Positions 15,216 to 23,854 of a DNA stretch of 64,000 nucleotides are shown one piece after another. A program made the translations under genes and the position numbers. Every line of letters begins with the position of its first letter. Position 1 is the stretch's first letter. The notes beneath the pieces are model-generated. The model saw nothing but the letters and a program-made list of their open reading frames with translations. It made no database searches and was not told the origin of the DNA. Source of the DNA: JADJPG01 sp964491875 (lineage in GTDB: Bacteria; Verrucomicrobiota; Verrucomicrobiia; Limisphaerales; JADJPG01); the NCBI GenBank assembly GCA_964491875.1, contig CAZBIC010000010.1, positions 1 through 64,000 of the forward strand. Direction: 5' to 3'.

Positions 15216-16724
15216 ATGAGCGCGCCCCTCCTCAGCATTCGCAACGCGACCAAATCCTTCGGCGGCGTGAAGGCGCTCGACGGCGTCCAGCTTACGCTGC
15301 GGCCGGGCGAGATTCACGCGCTCATGGGCGAAAACGGCGCGGGCAAATCCACGCTCATCAAGGTGCTAACCGGAGTTTACACGCCGGACGATGGCGCGAT
15401 GCAGTTTGACGGCAGGGTCATTGCGCCGCGCTCCACTCGCGAAGCGGAGGCCATCGGGATCAGCACCGTGTATCAGGAGGTCAACCTCGTTCCCACGCTC
15501 TCCATCGCGGACAACATCCTGCTCGGCCGCCAGCCCACGCGCTTCGGCTTCCTGCGCAAGAAAGCCATCAAGCAACGCGCTGAAGCCGCCCTCGCGCGAC
15601 TGGGATTGAAGCTTGATGTCAGCCTTCCGCTCAACGCCTGTTCGATGGCGCAGCAGCAACTCGTCGCCATCGCGCGCGCCCTCGACATCAAGGCCAGGCT
15701 GCTCATCCTCGACGAGCCGACCTCCAGCCTCGACGAGCGCGAAGTGGAATTCCTCTTCGGCATCCTCCGCCAGCTTCGCAGCGAAGGCATGGCCTTGCTC
15801 TTCGTCACCCATTTCCTTGATCAGGTTTATGCCATCTCGGATCGCATCACTGTTCTGCGGAATGGAGCGTTCGTGGGCGACTTTGCCGCCGCCGATCTGC
15901 CGCGCTTGAAGCTCATCGGCGCCATGCTCGGCCGCAACTTTGAGGAACTGGAGCGCACGGGCTCCGACCCAAGTCCCGCCATCATAGAAAAGCGCGCAAC
16001 GTTTCTGGAAGCGCAGAAACTCGGCAAACGCGGCGTGATGGACAACGTCACTCTGTCGATTGCTCCCGGCGAAGTCGTCGGCCTTGGTGGCCTGCTCGGC
16101 TCCGGCCGCACCGAGACGGCAAAGATGCTCTTCGGCGTTTTGCCACCGGACCGCGGCAGCTTGAGCATCGCCGGGCAACGCGCCTCCATCCGCTCGCCGC
16201 GTCAGGCAGTGCGTCACGGACTTGCGTTTTGTTCCGAAGACCGCAAGAGCGAAGGCATTATTCCGCATCTCTCTGTTCGCGAGAACATGATCCTCGCCAT
16301 GCAGGCCAGCCGAGGTCCGCTCCGCCTTCTCGCTCGCAGCGAACAGGGTCAAATCGCCGCACACTACATCCGCGCGTTGAACATCAAGACCGCCAGCGCG
16401 GAGACGCCCATCATGAATCTCTCCGGCGGCAACCAGCAGAAAGTCATGCTCGCACGCTGGCTGGCCATGCAGCCGAAGCTCATCATCCTCGATGAACCCA
16501 CGCGCGGCATCGACGTCGGCGCCAAGGCGGAGATTGAGAAGCTCGTTCACTCGCTGAGCGCCCAGGGAATGGCTGTCCTCTTCATCTCGTCCGACATCGA
16601 GGAAGTGGTCCGCACCTGCCAGCGCGTCGCCGTGCTGCGCGACCGCCGGAAGATCGGCGAACTCTCCGGTGCGGACGTCCAAGCGAACCGCATCATGAAC
16701 GTCATCGCCCACCACGATGAGTGA
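15216..16724 (+). CDS. ytfR: Galactofuranose-type ABC importer, ATP-binding protein (YtfR-like)
   Basis: A 502-residue protein with two ABC ATPase halves, as in RbsA, MglA and YtfR. The first Walker A is GENGAGKST (38-46), with Walker B LLILDEPTS and switch His in FVTHF. The second half carries the degenerate P-loop GLLGSGRTE (about 292-300), a good LSGGNQQKV signature and LIILDEPTRGIDVG. It powers sugar uptake through the two permeases that follow. The end overlaps the next gene by 8 bases (ATGAGTGA-type junction). The name rests on the whole four-gene set, which matches E. coli YtfQRT-YjfF better than ribose systems because there are two different permeases. Confidence 0.92.
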   Translation: MSAPLLSIRNATKSFGGVKALDGVQLTLRPGEIHALMGENGAGKSTLIKVLTGVYTPDDGAMQFDGRVIAPRSTREAEAIGISTVYQEVNLVPTLSIADNILLGRQPTRFGFLRKKAIKQRAEAALARLGLKLDVSLPLNACSMAQQQLVAIARALDIKARLLILDEPTSSLDEREVEFLFGILRQLRSEGMALLFVTHFLDQVYAISDRITVLRNGAFVGDFAAADLPRLKLIGAMLGRNFEELERTGSDPSPAIIEKRATFLEAQKLGKRGVMDNVTLSIAPGEVVGLGGLLGSGRTETAKMLFGVLPPDRGSLSIAGQRASIRSPRQAVRHGLAFCSEDRKSEGIIPHLSVRENMILAMQASRGPLRLLARSEQGQIAAHYIRALNIKTASAETPIMNLSGGNQQKVMLARWLAMQPKLIILDEPTRGIDVGAKAEIEKLVHSLSAQGMAVLFISSDIEEVVRTCQRVAVLRDRRKIGELSGADVQANRIMNVIAHHDE

Positions 16725-17733
16725 CCCGCTCGCCAGAATTCGTCCGTGGTTTACTGGAGCCTCCCTGCTCTGGCCAATTCTCGGACTGCTCGCGCTGCTG
16801 ACGTTCAACGCCATTTTCGCCCCCGGCTTCTTCCGGCTCGAACTGCGCGACGGCCATCTCTATGGAACGCTCGTCGACATTCTAAACCAAGGTTCCAAGG
16901 TGATGATTCTCGCCATCGGAATGACGCTGATCATCGCCACGGGCGGCGTGGATTTGTCCGTCGGCTCGTTGATGGCCATCGCTGGCGCGGTCGCCGCCGT
17001 CCTCGTCACGCAAACCACCCTGCCCTTCGCCGCCGTGCTCGGCGCGACTCTGGCCTTGACCACGATTACCGGCATCGCGAACGGACTGCTCGTCGCTGCG
17101 ATCGGAATTCAGCCCATCATCGCCACACTCATCCTCATGGTCGCAGGACGCGGCATCGCCATGCTGATCACCGATGGACAGATCATCACCTTCGAGCACG
17201 CGCCGCTCGTTTTCGTGGGCAACGGTCACTTCCTTGCCCTGCCCTTCACCGTCACGATCATCCTCGCGATGCTGGGACTGACCCTGCTCGTCACCCGAAA
17301 AACCGCTATCGGCCTGTTCCTCGAATCCGTCGGCGACAACGAGAAGGCAGCGCGCTTCTGCGGGATCAACACGTCCTTCGTGAAGGTCGTCGTCTACGCC
17401 TTCAGCGGCTTGTGCGCGGGCATCGCGGGACTGATCGCCACCTCAAACATCAAGGCCGCCGATTCCAGTCGTGTCGGCGAAATGATGGAACTCGACGCGA
17501 TCTTCGCTGTCGTCGTGGGCGGAACCGCCCTGACGGGCGGACGTTTCACGCTGGTTGGCTCCATCGTCGGCGCGCTTCTGATTCAGACGCTGACCACCAC
17601 GATGTATAATCTCGGCGTGCCGCCCGCGGTCGCGCCTGTTCCGAAGGCCATCGTCATTGTCGCTGTCTGCCTGCTACAGTCGGAGAAGTTCCGCCAACAG
17701 ATCGCCGGCTGGTTTGGAAGGAGGCACGCATGA
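16717..17733 (+). CDS. ytfT: Galactofuranose-type ABC importer permease 1 (YtfT-like)
   Basis: A 338-residue integral membrane protein of the BPD_transp_2 family with about 9-10 hydrophobic helices. The stretch LRDGHLYGTLVDILNQ followed by AIGMTLIIATGGVDLSVG is very close to what I recall of E. coli YtfT. The permease loop GLCAGIAGLI-ATSNIKAAD is in its usual place. It overlaps the ATPase gene by 8 bases and the second permease by 4, so the three are translationally coupled. It forms one half of a probable heterodimeric channel for furanose sugars in the inner membrane. Confidence 0.92.
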   Translation: MSDPLARIRPWFTGASLLWPILGLLALLTFNAIFAPGFFRLELRDGHLYGTLVDILNQGSKVMILAIGMTLIIATGGVDLSVGSLMAIAGAVAAVLVTQTTLPFAAVLGATLALTTITGIANGLLVAAIGIQPIIATLILMVAGRGIAMLITDGQIITFEHAPLVFVGNGHFLALPFTVTIILAMLGLTLLVTRKTAIGLFLESVGDNEKAARFCGINTSFVKVVVYAFSGLCAGIAGLIATSNIKAADSSRVGEMMELDAIFAVVVGGTALTGGRFTLVGSIVGALLIQTLTTTMYNLGVPPAVAPVPKAIVIVAVCLLQSEKFRQQIAGWFGRRHA

Positions 17734-18701
17734 AGTTCTCAGCGCGTTCCCAGAATCTCCCGCTCTACGCGACGATGCTCGTCCTCCTCGCGCTCTTTTC
17801 AGTGGCGTCCCTGCGCTACGAGGGCTTTTTCTCCACGCGAGTCGTCGCAAATCTTTTCTCCGACAACGCCTCGCTGGGCATCGCCGCGGTCGGCATGACA
17901 TTTGTGATTCTTGCTGGCGGCATCGATCTCTCGGTGGGCGCAGTGCTAGCGTTCACCACCACCTTCACGGCCACGCTGGTTCAGAACCACAACGTCTCGC
18001 CGTTCGTCGCCCTTCCGCTCGCGCTCGCCATCGGGACGAGCTTCGGCACTGGTATGGGCTTCCTGATTCAACGCTACGAACTCCCGCCCTTCCTCGTCAC
18101 TCTTGGGGGAATGTTCTTCGCGCGCGGAATGGCCTTCGTCATCAGCCAGGAATCCGTCGGCATCACCAACGCGACCTATGACAAGGTTCTGGAATTCGGC
18201 GTCCCGCTGGGCGCCAAGGCCAGCCTCTCCGCCACCGCCCTCGCGTTCGTCGTGTTTCTGATCGTGGGAGCCGTGCTCGCGCACTCCACGCGCTTTGGCC
18301 GAAACGTTTTCGCGCTTGGGGGGAACGAAAACTCCGCGCGCCTCATGGGGCTGCCCGTTGGTGCGACCAAGATATCCGTCTACGCCATCAGCGGATTCTG
18401 CTCCGCGCTCGCGGGCGTCGTCTCCACGTTTTACAAGGGCTCAGGCAATCCTGCCGACGGCGTCGGTTTCGAGCTCGACGTCATTGCCTCGGTCGTCATT
18501 GGCGGTACGCTGCTCACGGGCGGTGTCGGGACCATGGCTGGCACGCTCACGGGCGTTCTGATTTTTGGCACCATCCAAACCGTGCTGAACTTCGATGGCC
18601 GGCTGAACTCTTCCTGGCTCCGCATTGCGATGGGTGGGCTGCTGCTGCTGTTCATCCTGCTGCAACGTTTTCTCTCCCGTCACACCGCTGCTGTGCGCTA
18701 G
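17730..18701 (+). CDS. yjfF: Galactofuranose-type ABC importer permease 2 (YjfF-like)
   Basis: A 323-residue membrane protein of the same family as its neighbour but clearly of the YjfF branch. STRVVANLFSDNASLGI, AVGMTFVILAGGIDLSVG, and ELDVIASVVIGGTLLTGGVGT recall E. coli YjfF closely. About nine helices are visible. The ATG overlaps the previous stop by 4 bases. Together with the first permease it would make a heterodimer, unlike ribose or xylose importers, which use one permease. The 33 bases to the binding-protein gene contain no evident terminator. Confidence 0.92.
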   Translation: MKFSARSQNLPLYATMLVLLALFSVASLRYEGFFSTRVVANLFSDNASLGIAAVGMTFVILAGGIDLSVGAVLAFTTTFTATLVQNHNVSPFVALPLALAIGTSFGTGMGFLIQRYELPPFLVTLGGMFFARGMAFVISQESVGITNATYDKVLEFGVPLGAKASLSATALAFVVFLIVGAVLAHSTRFGRNVFALGGNENSARLMGLPVGATKISVYAISGFCSALAGVVSTFYKGSGNPADGVGFELDVIASVVIGGTLLTGGVGTMAGTLTGVLIFGTIQTVLNFDGRLNSSWLRIAMGGLLLLFILLQRFLSRHTAAVR

Positions 18702-18734
18702 ACTTTTCTCAACACACGACCAACCGTTACCACC

Positions 18735-19703
18735 ATGAACACACGATCCTTCCTCACGAGACTGGGAGCCACGAGCGTCGCCATCGCTTCGTTCACCGTC
18801 GCCAGCCTCACTTCGCTCCACGCAGCCGACAAGAAGCTCACCGTCGGCTTCGCGCAAGTGGGAGCCGAGAGCGCCTGGCGCACCGCGGAAACTGAATCCA
18901 TCAAATCTGAGGCCACCAAGCGCGGAGTGAACCTGAAGTTCTCCGACGCGCAGGGAAAACAGGAGAACCAGATCAAGGCCGTGCGCGCGTTCATCGCCCA
19001 GGGCGTGGACGCCATCATCCTCGCGCCCGTCGTCGAGACCGGCTGGGAACCCGTTCTGCGCGAAGCCAAGCGTGCAAAGATTCCCGTCGTGCTCGTGGAT
19101 CGCGGGATCAAGACCGCCGATGAATCGCTCTTCGCGACGTTGATCGCGTCCGACTTTGTCGCGGAAGGCCGCATGGCCGCGGAATGGCTCGCAAAGAAAA
19201 CGGGCGGCAAAGCTAGCATCATCGAACTGCAAGGCACGCCCGGCGCCGCACCCGCCATTGATCGCAAGAAAGGTTTCGAAGCCGGCATCAAGGCGCATCC
19301 CGAGATGAAGATCATCGCATCGCAGAGCGGCGACTTCCGGCGCAGCGGCGGCAAGGAAGTCACCGAAGCCTTGCTCAAGGGAGCCGGCGCGAGCGTGACT
19401 GCCGTCTACGCGCACAACGACGACATGGCGCTCGGCGCGATTCAGGCGCTCGAAGAAGCCGGCAAGAAACCAGGCACCGACGTCATCGTGCTCTCGATCG
19501 ACGGCGTGAAGGGTGCGTTCGAAGCCATGGTCGCCGGCAAGCTGAGCTGCACCGTGGAATGCAATCCGTTGCTCGGGCCCATGGCGTTCGACGCCGTCGA
19601 GAAGGCGCTCAAGGGCGAGAAGCTACCGAAGAAGACCGTCGTGCAAGATCGGGTATTTGATTCGAGCAGCGCCGCGGCGGAATTGCCGAACCGGAAGTAT
19701 TGA
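18735..19703 (+). CDS. ytfQ: Galactofuranose-type ABC importer solute-binding protein (YtfQ-like)
   Basis: A 322-residue periplasmic protein with a signal peptide cut near LHAAD (residue 31). The mature start LTVGFAQVGAESAWRTAE, then KQENQIKAVRAFIAQGVDAI, APVVETGWEPVL and YAHNDDMALGAIQA, follow E. coli YtfQ nearly residue for residue. YtfQ binds galactofuranose, and related furanoses such as arabinofuranose are plausible. Ligand-contact positions (DRG near 107-117, the Arg of SGDFRRSGGKEV, the Asn-Asp pair of HNDD) are present. It closes the importer set. Placing the binding protein after the permeases differs from the E. coli order, in which ytfQ comes first. Confidence 0.94.
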   Translation: MNTRSFLTRLGATSVAIASFTVASLTSLHAADKKLTVGFAQVGAESAWRTAETESIKSEATKRGVNLKFSDAQGKQENQIKAVRAFIAQGVDAIILAPVVETGWEPVLREAKRAKIPVVLVDRGIKTADESLFATLIASDFVAEGRMAAEWLAKKTGGKASIIELQGTPGAAPAIDRKKGFEAGIKAHPEMKIIASQSGDFRRSGGKEVTEALLKGAGASVTAVYAHNDDMALGAIQALEEAGKKPGTDVIVLSIDGVKGAFEAMVAGKLSCTVECNPLLGPMAFDAVEKALKGEKLPKKTVVQDRVFDSSSAAAELPNRKY

Positions 19704-19729
19704 AACACGGCAGAGTCTTTACCCCTAGT

Positions 19730-20041
19730 ATGCCAAAGAAGGTAGCTGTGATCGACACGGTGTTTTTCATCGAAGGAACTGGGACAATCCTTTGCCTTCC
19801 CAAAGAAGAGTTCTGGTCATTAAAACCAGGTGAAGACATCTACCGCCGTGAACGAATTCAAATCAGGCGGCCGGATGGGACCTACGTATCTACGTACATA
19901 AAGAACTTGGAGTTCATCAATCGAGGAAGAGAGAACGGAAGTATCTCACTCAGCCTTCCACATGATATTTCACCGAACGACATTCCGTCCGGGAGTGAAC
20001 TATGGTTGGAACGCGACGACAACGAACCTGTGCTTGATTGA
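19730..20041 (+). CDS. Small stand-alone beta-barrel protein resembling EF-Tu domain 2 (unknown function)
   Basis: A 103-residue protein from ATG 19730 with no signal peptide. It reads like the second domain of translational GTPases: an opening strand with FFIEGTGTIL (compare the F-x-I-x-G-x-GT of EF-Tu), an LKPGEDIY segment where EF-Tu has a VKVGDEV type, a strand TYIKNLEFI where EF-Tu has the T-V-TGIEMF type, and LPHDISPNDIPSGSELWL in place of the LLRGI-x-x-x-D-V-RG-x-V-L motif. No GTPase domain is present in the gene or next to it. It sits 26 bases after ytfQ, so it may be co-transcribed with the importer, but its A+T content is higher than its neighbours, hinting at separate origin. The fold is inferred from motifs; function unknown. 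Confidence 0.65.
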   Translation: MPKKVAVIDTVFFIEGTGTILCLPKEEFWSLKPGEDIYRRERIQIRRPDGTYVSTYIKNLEFINRGRENGSISLSLPHDISPNDIPSGSELWLERDDNEPVLD

Positions 20042-20088
20042 AGCCGGACACAATTGAAAGCCTCCTTTGGAGCGTATTTTTTACGAAT

Positions 20089-21690
20089 ATGAGAACGAAA
20101 CTCTATTACCTGCTCGCTGCGGCAACCTTAGTCACAATCTCCGAGAACAAATGGATTCTCTCGGCCGCCGAACCCACCTTCACCAATCCCGTCCTCGCCG
20201 GCGACTATCCCGATCCGTCCGTGGTCCGCGTCGGCAAGGATTACTGGGCCACCGCCACATCGTCCGAGTGGGGACCTCACTTCCCGCTGTTGCACTCGCG
20301 CGACATGGTGAACTGGGAGATCGTCGGCCCCGTCTTCGCCAAACGCCCCGAGTGGGCCGTCGCGAACTTCTGGGCGCCCGAGATCGCCGAGTGGAGGGGT
20401 CGTTACTACATTTACTACACGGCGCGCAAGAAAGGTGGCCCGCTCTCCATCGCCTGCGCCACAGCGGACAAACCGCAAGGCCCCTACACCGATCACGGCC
20501 CGATGGTGTCGCAGGACGCCGGCTCCATCGACGCGCTGCCGGTCACGAATGAGAAAGGCGAACGCTGGCTCGTGTGGAAGGAAGATGGCAACAGCCGTCG
20601 CCAGCCCACGCCGCTTTGGGCGCAGCAACTGGACGAAACCGGCACCAAGCTCGTCGGCACGCGCCACGAACTCTTCCGCAACGATCAGCCGTGGGAAGGC
20701 GCGCTTGTGGAAGGCCCGTTCATCCTCAAGCAGGGTGATTACTTTTACATGTTCTATTCCGGCAACGGCTGCTGCGGTCGCAACTGCACCTACGCGATGG
20801 GTGTGGCGCGCGCGAAGGCCTTGCTCGGTCCGTGGGAGAAGTATGCGAAGAACCCGATCCTCGCCGAGAACGCCGCCTGGAAATGCCCCGGCCACGGCAG
20901 CATCGTGACCGATGAACGCGGTCGCCACTGGCTGCTGTATCACGCGTACGATCCGAGGTCGTTCGTCTTCACCGGCCGCGAGATGTTGCTCGATGAAGTG
21001 ACCTTCGGCGCTGACGGTTGGCCGCAGATCAATAGCGGCAAGGGTCCGACAGCAATTGCTCCCTCGCCTTCTGGCGCAAAGCAGCAGCACAAGGAACTAA
21101 ACTTCGATGACAGCTTCGGCGGCAGGAAACTGCGCGCCGGCTGGCAATGGCCGCAGGACAACGAACCTGCGACGACGCTCTCGCGCGGTCGACTCGTGCT
21201 CGCGCCCACTGCGAACCACGCGAAGAATCCCATCGGTGCCATCGTCGGCCGTTCCACCACTGCTGGCGATTACACGGCGACCACGCGCATTCGGCTCTCC
21301 GATTTGAAACCCGGCGCACTGGCAGGCCTCGCGGCGATTGGAGATCCCGCCAACGCGCTCGGCATCGCGGTGAGCCGCGAGAACGTCATCGTCTGGCAAC
21401 AAGCCAGGGACAAGTTCACAACGAACGCGGTCGAGCGCGGCGTGGAAGGAAAGACGATGGAGCTCCGCGTGACGGCGAAGGATGGGAACCGCTTCCAGTT
21501 TTCATTCAGCACCGACGGCAAGAGCTGGAAATCGATCGGGCAGAGCGCGGAGGGCGGTTACCTCCCGCCGTGGGACCGCAGCATCCGCATCGGGCTGACG
21601 GCTGGTGGGACTGAAGGCGCCGAAGCGCAGTTCGATTACCTCCGCATCACGCCGGAGGGAGCGCGAGGCGAGGCGTTGCAGCGGAAGTAA
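20089..21690 (+). CDS. Secreted glycoside hydrolase family 43 enzyme (arabinofuranosidase/xylosidase-like)
   Basis: About 533 residues from ATG 20089, with a signal segment (LYYLLAAATLVTISENKWILSA). A five-bladed propeller of GH43 type spans about 28-330: the base Asp lies in GDYPDPSV, the pKa-tuning Asp in SIDAL, and the acid Glu in VEGPFI, all in the family order. A C-terminal beta-sandwich (about 345-530) resembles the GH43 accessory domain. GH43 enzymes release arabinofuranose, xylose or galactofuranose residues, which fits the furanose importer upstream. The frame is also open from a TTG at 20038, but ATG 20089 sits just before the signal peptide and is preferred. The last gene of the sugar locus. 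Confidence 0.9.
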   Translation: MRTKLYYLLAAATLVTISENKWILSAAEPTFTNPVLAGDYPDPSVVRVGKDYWATATSSEWGPHFPLLHSRDMVNWEIVGPVFAKRPEWAVANFWAPEIAEWRGRYYIYYTARKKGGPLSIACATADKPQGPYTDHGPMVSQDAGSIDALPVTNEKGERWLVWKEDGNSRRQPTPLWAQQLDETGTKLVGTRHELFRNDQPWEGALVEGPFILKQGDYFYMFYSGNGCCGRNCTYAMGVARAKALLGPWEKYAKNPILAENAAWKCPGHGSIVTDERGRHWLLYHAYDPRSFVFTGREMLLDEVTFGADGWPQINSGKGPTAIAPSPSGAKQQHKELNFDDSFGGRKLRAGWQWPQDNEPATTLSRGRLVLAPTANHAKNPIGAIVGRSTTAGDYTATTRIRLSDLKPGALAGLAAIGDPANALGIAVSRENVIVWQQARDKFTTNAVERGVEGKTMELRVTAKDGNRFQFSFSTDGKSWKSIGQSAEGGYLPPWDRSIRIGLTAGGTEGAEAQFDYLRITPEGARGEALQRK

Positions 21691-21744
21691 CCGATTCGAG
21701 CGCCGAAATGACGTAACGCCGAACTCCGATTCGGCGCGAGGTTA

Positions 21745-23067
21745 CTATTCAGCACGCAGGCGATAGAAACGGGCTCGCGAATTCGTCCACTGAGGATCGC
21801 TGAAGTAGGACGAGCCATTCATGAGCGTACTGGTGCCCACCGGAGTCCAAAAGAATTCAGCCAAGTCCGTGGATGCTTCCACCACGACAGTTCGACCACT
21901 CGCCCATTTGATGCTGAACCCAAACTGATTCGTCCGCACGCCGGAGTTGGTACCGTCAACTTGGACCAATGGCTCCCAGATTACCGTCGGACGATCGCCA
22001 TACGTCAGCCCCCAACCAATGGTTCCCGGTAAATAATAGACAGTCGCAGGAGTGTTATCCCCGAAAACGAGCGGACCAAAGCTCGGAGCGTTACCCAGAA
22101 AGTAAACTCGATCTAGGCTGTAGCAGTAAGAGAACGCATATCCTCCTATACTCGTAACGCTTCTCGGTATCACAACATTCGTCAGACTGGAGCAGAAATC
22201 GAATGCCGAGTAACCGATGCTGGTAACGCCGCTGCCGATCGTAAGACTCATAAGGCTGTAGCAGTAGGAAAACGCCTCATTCCCGATGCTGTTCACGCTA
22301 CCAGGAATCGTGACACTCGTCAGATTGCCGCAGCCTAAAAACACAGCTTCTCCAAGATTGGTGACGCTGCCGGGGATCGTAGCACTCGTCAGCTTTTTGC
22401 AATCAACGAACACAGCGTTGCCAATGCTGGTAACGCTGGTGGGGATGGCTACATTCGTCAGCCTGGTGCAGCCATAGAACGCATAATCCCCAATGCTCGT
22501 AACACTGCTGGGGATCGAGTAGCTTTCAACCGTGCCGTTGGGAAATTGGATAAGCAAATTACGGCTTTTGTCGAACAAGACACCATCCACGCTGCTGAAG
22601 GCAGGATTGTCCGCGTCCACTGTTATCCCCGCCAGTTCAGTACAGCCAGTGAATGCCTGTTCCCCGACGTTGGTGACGCTGCTCGGAATCGTTATGCTGG
22701 TTAAGCTGCGGCAGTTGCGGAACGCCCGGCCTTCAATGTTGATAACATTGTTTGGGATCGTGACCATCGTCAGGTCGACTCGGCCAAAGAAGGCCTCGTA
22801 TCCGATACTTGCTACCGGGAGTCCATCGATGATTTCCGGTATAGTCACCACAGTCTCGAAGCCGGTGTAGCCCGTGATCCTGACTTTCCCGTTGTCGATT
22901 GAGTAACTAAACTGGGCTTGCATCGTGAGAGGCCCAGTTAAGACCACAAGCCACAGCCATCCCATAACGTAGGAAGCCCTGAAAAACCCCACTCTGCCGC
23001 CACTGGCAGGTAGTGTCTGCCGGCGTGGCTCCTCTTCCTTCAGCCTTTGGAACTGTTTATTCATCAT
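21745..23067 (-). CDS. Secreted BspA-like leucine-rich repeat protein
   Basis: A 440-residue protein with a long basic N-terminus and a hydrophobic export segment near residues 34-50 (GWLWLVVLTGPLTMQA). Residues about 52-345 hold some 10-12 BspA-type (LRR_5) repeats of about 23 residues, each like [LT]TSVTIPSSVTSIG-x-x-AF. This builds an extracellular solenoid, usually for adhesion. The last ~55 residues have the W-x-P-V ... RARFYRLR ending shared with the other giant secreted proteins in this window. A good AGGAG ribosome site sits 2 bases before the first ATG and 5 before the second (23064), so the second Met may be used. It converges on the GH43 gene. Binding target unknown. Confidence 0.88.
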   Translation of the reverse strand: MMNKQFQRLKEEEPRRQTLPASGGRVGFFRASYVMGWLWLVVLTGPLTMQAQFSYSIDNGKVRITGYTGFETVVTIPEIIDGLPVASIGYEAFFGRVDLTMVTIPNNVINIEGRAFRNCRSLTSITIPSSVTNVGEQAFTGCTELAGITVDADNPAFSSVDGVLFDKSRNLLIQFPNGTVESYSIPSSVTSIGDYAFYGCTRLTNVAIPTSVTSIGNAVFVDCKKLTSATIPGSVTNLGEAVFLGCGNLTSVTIPGSVNSIGNEAFSYCYSLMSLTIGSGVTSIGYSAFDFCSSLTNVVIPRSVTSIGGYAFSYCYSLDRVYFLGNAPSFGPLVFGDNTPATVYYLPGTIGWGLTYGDRPTVIWEPLVQVDGTNSGVRTNQFGFSIKWASGRTVVVEASTDLAEFFWTPVGTSTLMNGSSYFSDPQWTNSRARFYRLRAE

Positions 23068-23316
23068 TGCTCCTGACGGTTAGCCGCCTTTTGGGCGACG
23101 CACTTCAACCTTGAACTCCGAGCCCAAGGGCGTGAGGGATTTACCGCCCCTTTACCTATCATCCGAAGTGGCAAACGACAATCTCCAATCGTCCTTCAAT
23201 CGGTCCACGACAAGGCAAATCACAAGCTGCATTTCCCCTTCGCTACACCGCTGCCCCGGGAAAAAGTCTGTTCCCGCGCTCGACGTTCCTCGTACGCTTG
23301 GGAATCATCCGGCTCC

Positions 23317-23643
23317 ATGATCCGCAAAGCGTTCGTTATGTCGGTCCACGCCGGGAGCGAGGCGGAGTATCAACGTCGTCACCAGCCCATCTGGCCGGAA
23401 CTGGAGGCCACGTTGCTTGAGCACGGCGTTCGCACCTACTCCATCTTTCTTCATCCCGAAACGCGGCAGCTCTTCGCCTACGTCGAGTTTGCGAGCCAAG
23501 CTCAATGGTCCGCCATCGCGCAAACGGACGTCTGCCGCCGTTGGTGGGCGCACATGCGCGAGTTGATGCCGTCGCATCCAGACAACAGCCCCGTGTCGCT
23601 CGAACTCCCTGAAGTCTTCCACCTAGAATCAAGACCCTGTTAA
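23317..23643 (+). CDS. rhaM: L-rhamnose mutarotase
   Basis: A 108-residue Dabb-fold protein that interconverts alpha and beta anomers of L-rhamnose. It starts MIRKAFVMSVHAGSEAEYQRRHQPIWPEL, with the catalytic His (His22) in RRHQPIW and the conserved tail WWAHMRELM. The length is normal (104-110). It lies 211 bases before rhaA on the same strand, though a palindromic repeat separates them. No rhamnulose kinase, aldolase or importer is in the window, so the rest of the pathway must lie elsewhere, unless the sugar importer at 15216-19703 also serves it. Confidence 0.93.
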   Translation: MIRKAFVMSVHAGSEAEYQRRHQPIWPELEATLLEHGVRTYSIFLHPETRQLFAYVEFASQAQWSAIAQTDVCRRWWAHMRELMPSHPDNSPVSLELPEVFHLESRPC

Positions 23644-23667
23644 CTCGAAGCCAAAACGATGCGATGC

Positions 23668-23820
23668 AACCACGGATGGACACGGATCAACACGGATGGG
23701 AAATGAGACACTAATTTCACGAATCAGCACGAAGTCTGAAATCCAAATTCGTGAACCTTCGTGGAACTCGTGTCTTACTCCTTTCTCTAAATTCGTGTGC
23801 ATCTGTGCTCATCCGTGGTT
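23668..23820. repeat. Intergenic inverted-repeat element with AACCACGGAT ends
   Basis: A 153-base element between rhaM and rhaA. The ends AACCACGGAT (23668-23677) and ATCCGTGGTT (23811-23820) are perfect inverses, and the arms continue with about 22 of 26 bases paired. Inner short repeats of TTCGTG and CACGAA type are also mutually inverted. It codes for nothing. Elements of this CACGGATGGACACGGAT type are known to me from other environmental genomes as dispersed palindromes. Confidence 0.75.
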
Positions 23821-23854
23821 TCTTTTTGCATAGTTCCCGCTAATTTCCACCGCC

